7,176 nucleotides of DNA, from positions 1 to 7,176 of the forward strand of contig CAMWVF010000049.1 in NCBI GenBank assembly GCA_947177545.1, given 5' to 3'. The notes under the pieces are model-generated. The model was not told the origin of the DNA. It saw only the letters and a program-made list of their open reading frames with translations, and ran no database searches. Position 1 is the first letter of the stretch; every line of letters starts with the position of its first letter. Below are positions 6,340-7,176 of the stretch, one piece after another. This DNA is from an uncultured Clostridia bacterium. GTDB taxonomy: Bacteria; Bacillota; Clostridia; Oscillospirales; Ruminococcaceae. The position numbers and the translations under genes are program-made.

Positions 6340-7176
6340 ATGCTATGTACAAGATGCAAAAAAAGGACGGCGGTCGTTTTTATAACGGCAATGCAGGGAA
6401 ACGAAAAGCGCAATGAGGGCTTGTGCCTTGTATGCGCAAAGGAGCTTGGTATCCCGCAGGTAAGGGAATATATGGATCAAATGGGTATCGATGACGACGA
6501 GGTGGAGGAGTTTGCAGACCAGATGACGGATGTTTCCGAGGCTCTGGACGGGGACTCCTTTCAGCACGGCGGCACAGGTGCGCTGCCTAATTTTATCCAG
6601 AATCTTTTCGGCGGTTCTATCAAGAATTTCAGCGATAAGATGAAAAATATTTCCGACAGTGATAATATTGCAGGGGACTTAAGTTTTGGTACGGAGTCAA
6701 AGCGTGAAAGTACCGAAAAGTCTGAAAAAAGCAAAAAGGACAAAAAGAAGAAAACCAAGTTTTTGGATGCTTACTGCACCAACCTTACGGGACGCGCGGA
6801 AGATGGAAAGCTTGACAATATTATCGGCAGGGATAAGGAAATTGCGAGGACTATCCAGATTTTGTCCCGCCGTCAGAAAAACAATCCCTGCCTTATAGGC
6901 GAACCGGGTGTGGGAAAAACCGCCATTGCCGAGGGCATTGCCCAAAAAGTAGCAGCAGGGGACGTACCGTTCAATTTGAAAAATAAAAAGGTACACTTGC
7001 TTGACCTTACCGCCCTTGTTGCAGGAACACAGTTCAGAGGACAGTTTGAAAGCCGTGTAAAGGGTCTTATCGAGGAGGTCAAAAACGAGGGAAACATAAT
7101 CTTGTTTATTGACGAAGTACACAACCTTGTGGGTGCAGGGGACAGCGAAGGTTCAATGAACGCCGCAAATATATTG
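6340..7176 (+). CDS. clpE: ClpE-type ATP-dependent Clp protease ATP-binding subunit, N-terminal part (3' end outside window)
   Basis: This is a Hsp100/Clp AAA+ unfoldase that would thread substrates into the ClpP protease. The frame stays open for 279 residues to the window end. Instead of the double-repeat Clp N domain of ClpC, the protein starts with a zinc-finger-like motif: C3, C6, C29 and C32 form CxxC-X22-CxxC, the hallmark of ClpE. A linker of about 105 residues follows, acidic at 51-70 and with a Lys-rich block at 130-140. The first AAA module then begins at [21 protein letters not shown] (161-168), [18 protein letters not shown] with Walker A at 187-194, and Walker B IILFIDE (253-259) with D258/E259 are all intact. 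GGAGG at 6324-6328 lies 11 bases before ATG 6340. Classical CtsR operator repeats (GGTCAAA type) were not seen upstream, so regulation may differ from Bacillus clpE. The symbol rests on the zinc motif; ClpC-like is the alternative. Confidence 0.86.
   Translation, partial: MLCTRCKKRTAVVFITAMQGNEKRNEGLCLVCAKELGIPQVREYMDQMGIDDDEVEEFADQMTDVSEALDGDSFQHGGTGALPNFIQNLFGGSIKNFSDKMKNISDSDNIAGDLSFGTESKRESTEKSEKSKKDKKKKTKFLDAYCTNLTGRAEDGKLDNIIGRDKEIARTIQILSRRQKNNPCLIGEPGVGKTAIAEGIAQKVAAGDVPFNLKNKKVHLLDLTALVAGTQFRGQFESRVKGLIEEVKNEGNIILFIDEVHNLVGAGDSEGSMNAANIL

Overview
The window is a compact stretch of bacterial chromosome with every supported gene on the + strand. Both ends cut through genes. The strong Shine-Dalgarno sites, several GTG/TTG starts, the ecfA1-ecfA2-ecfT-truA order, a ClpE-type unfoldase and a DUF5711-like protein point to a Firmicute. 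The best guess is an anaerobic clostridial lineage of the Ruminococcus/Oscillospiraceae type. The family level is an inference, because there is no rRNA or other taxonomic marker here.

Layout: (1) Positions 1-309 hold the C-terminus of a class I SAM-dependent methyltransferase. (2) Positions 398-787 hold two small genes, each encoding a two-helix membrane protein. The second (54 aa, GTG start) is easily missed. (3) Positions 812-3401 hold the three-gene core of an energy-coupling factor (ECF) vitamin/metal transporter: two ATPases, EcfA1 and EcfA2, and the transmembrane coupling protein EcfT. (4) Positions 3407-4141 hold truA, the tRNA pseudouridine-38/39/40 synthase, coupled to ecfT. (5) Positions 4212-6301 hold a membrane-anchored, probably beta-propeller extracytoplasmic protein (DUF5711-like) and a CvpA-family membrane protein. 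(6) From 6340 to the window end is the N-terminal part of a Clp/Hsp100 ATPase with a CxxC-X22-CxxC zinc finger, as in ClpE.

The ECF core energises uptake of vitamins or metals that are captured by substrate-binding S-components encoded elsewhere; no S-component gene is present here. TruA is a conserved positional partner of ecfT in Firmicutes, with no known mechanistic link. DUF5711-like, CvpA and ClpE genes lie close together with short gaps and no obvious terminators, so they may be co-transcribed. Two are envelope proteins and one is a protein-quality-control ATPase.

No RNA genes, CRISPR arrays, insertion sequences, prophage genes or convincing rho-independent terminators were seen. The longest stretch without a gene is 88 bases (310-397). 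Most of the window is ordinary housekeeping DNA. The points most worth a second look are the pair of tiny membrane-protein genes in front of ecfA1 and the DUF5711-CvpA-ClpE linkage.
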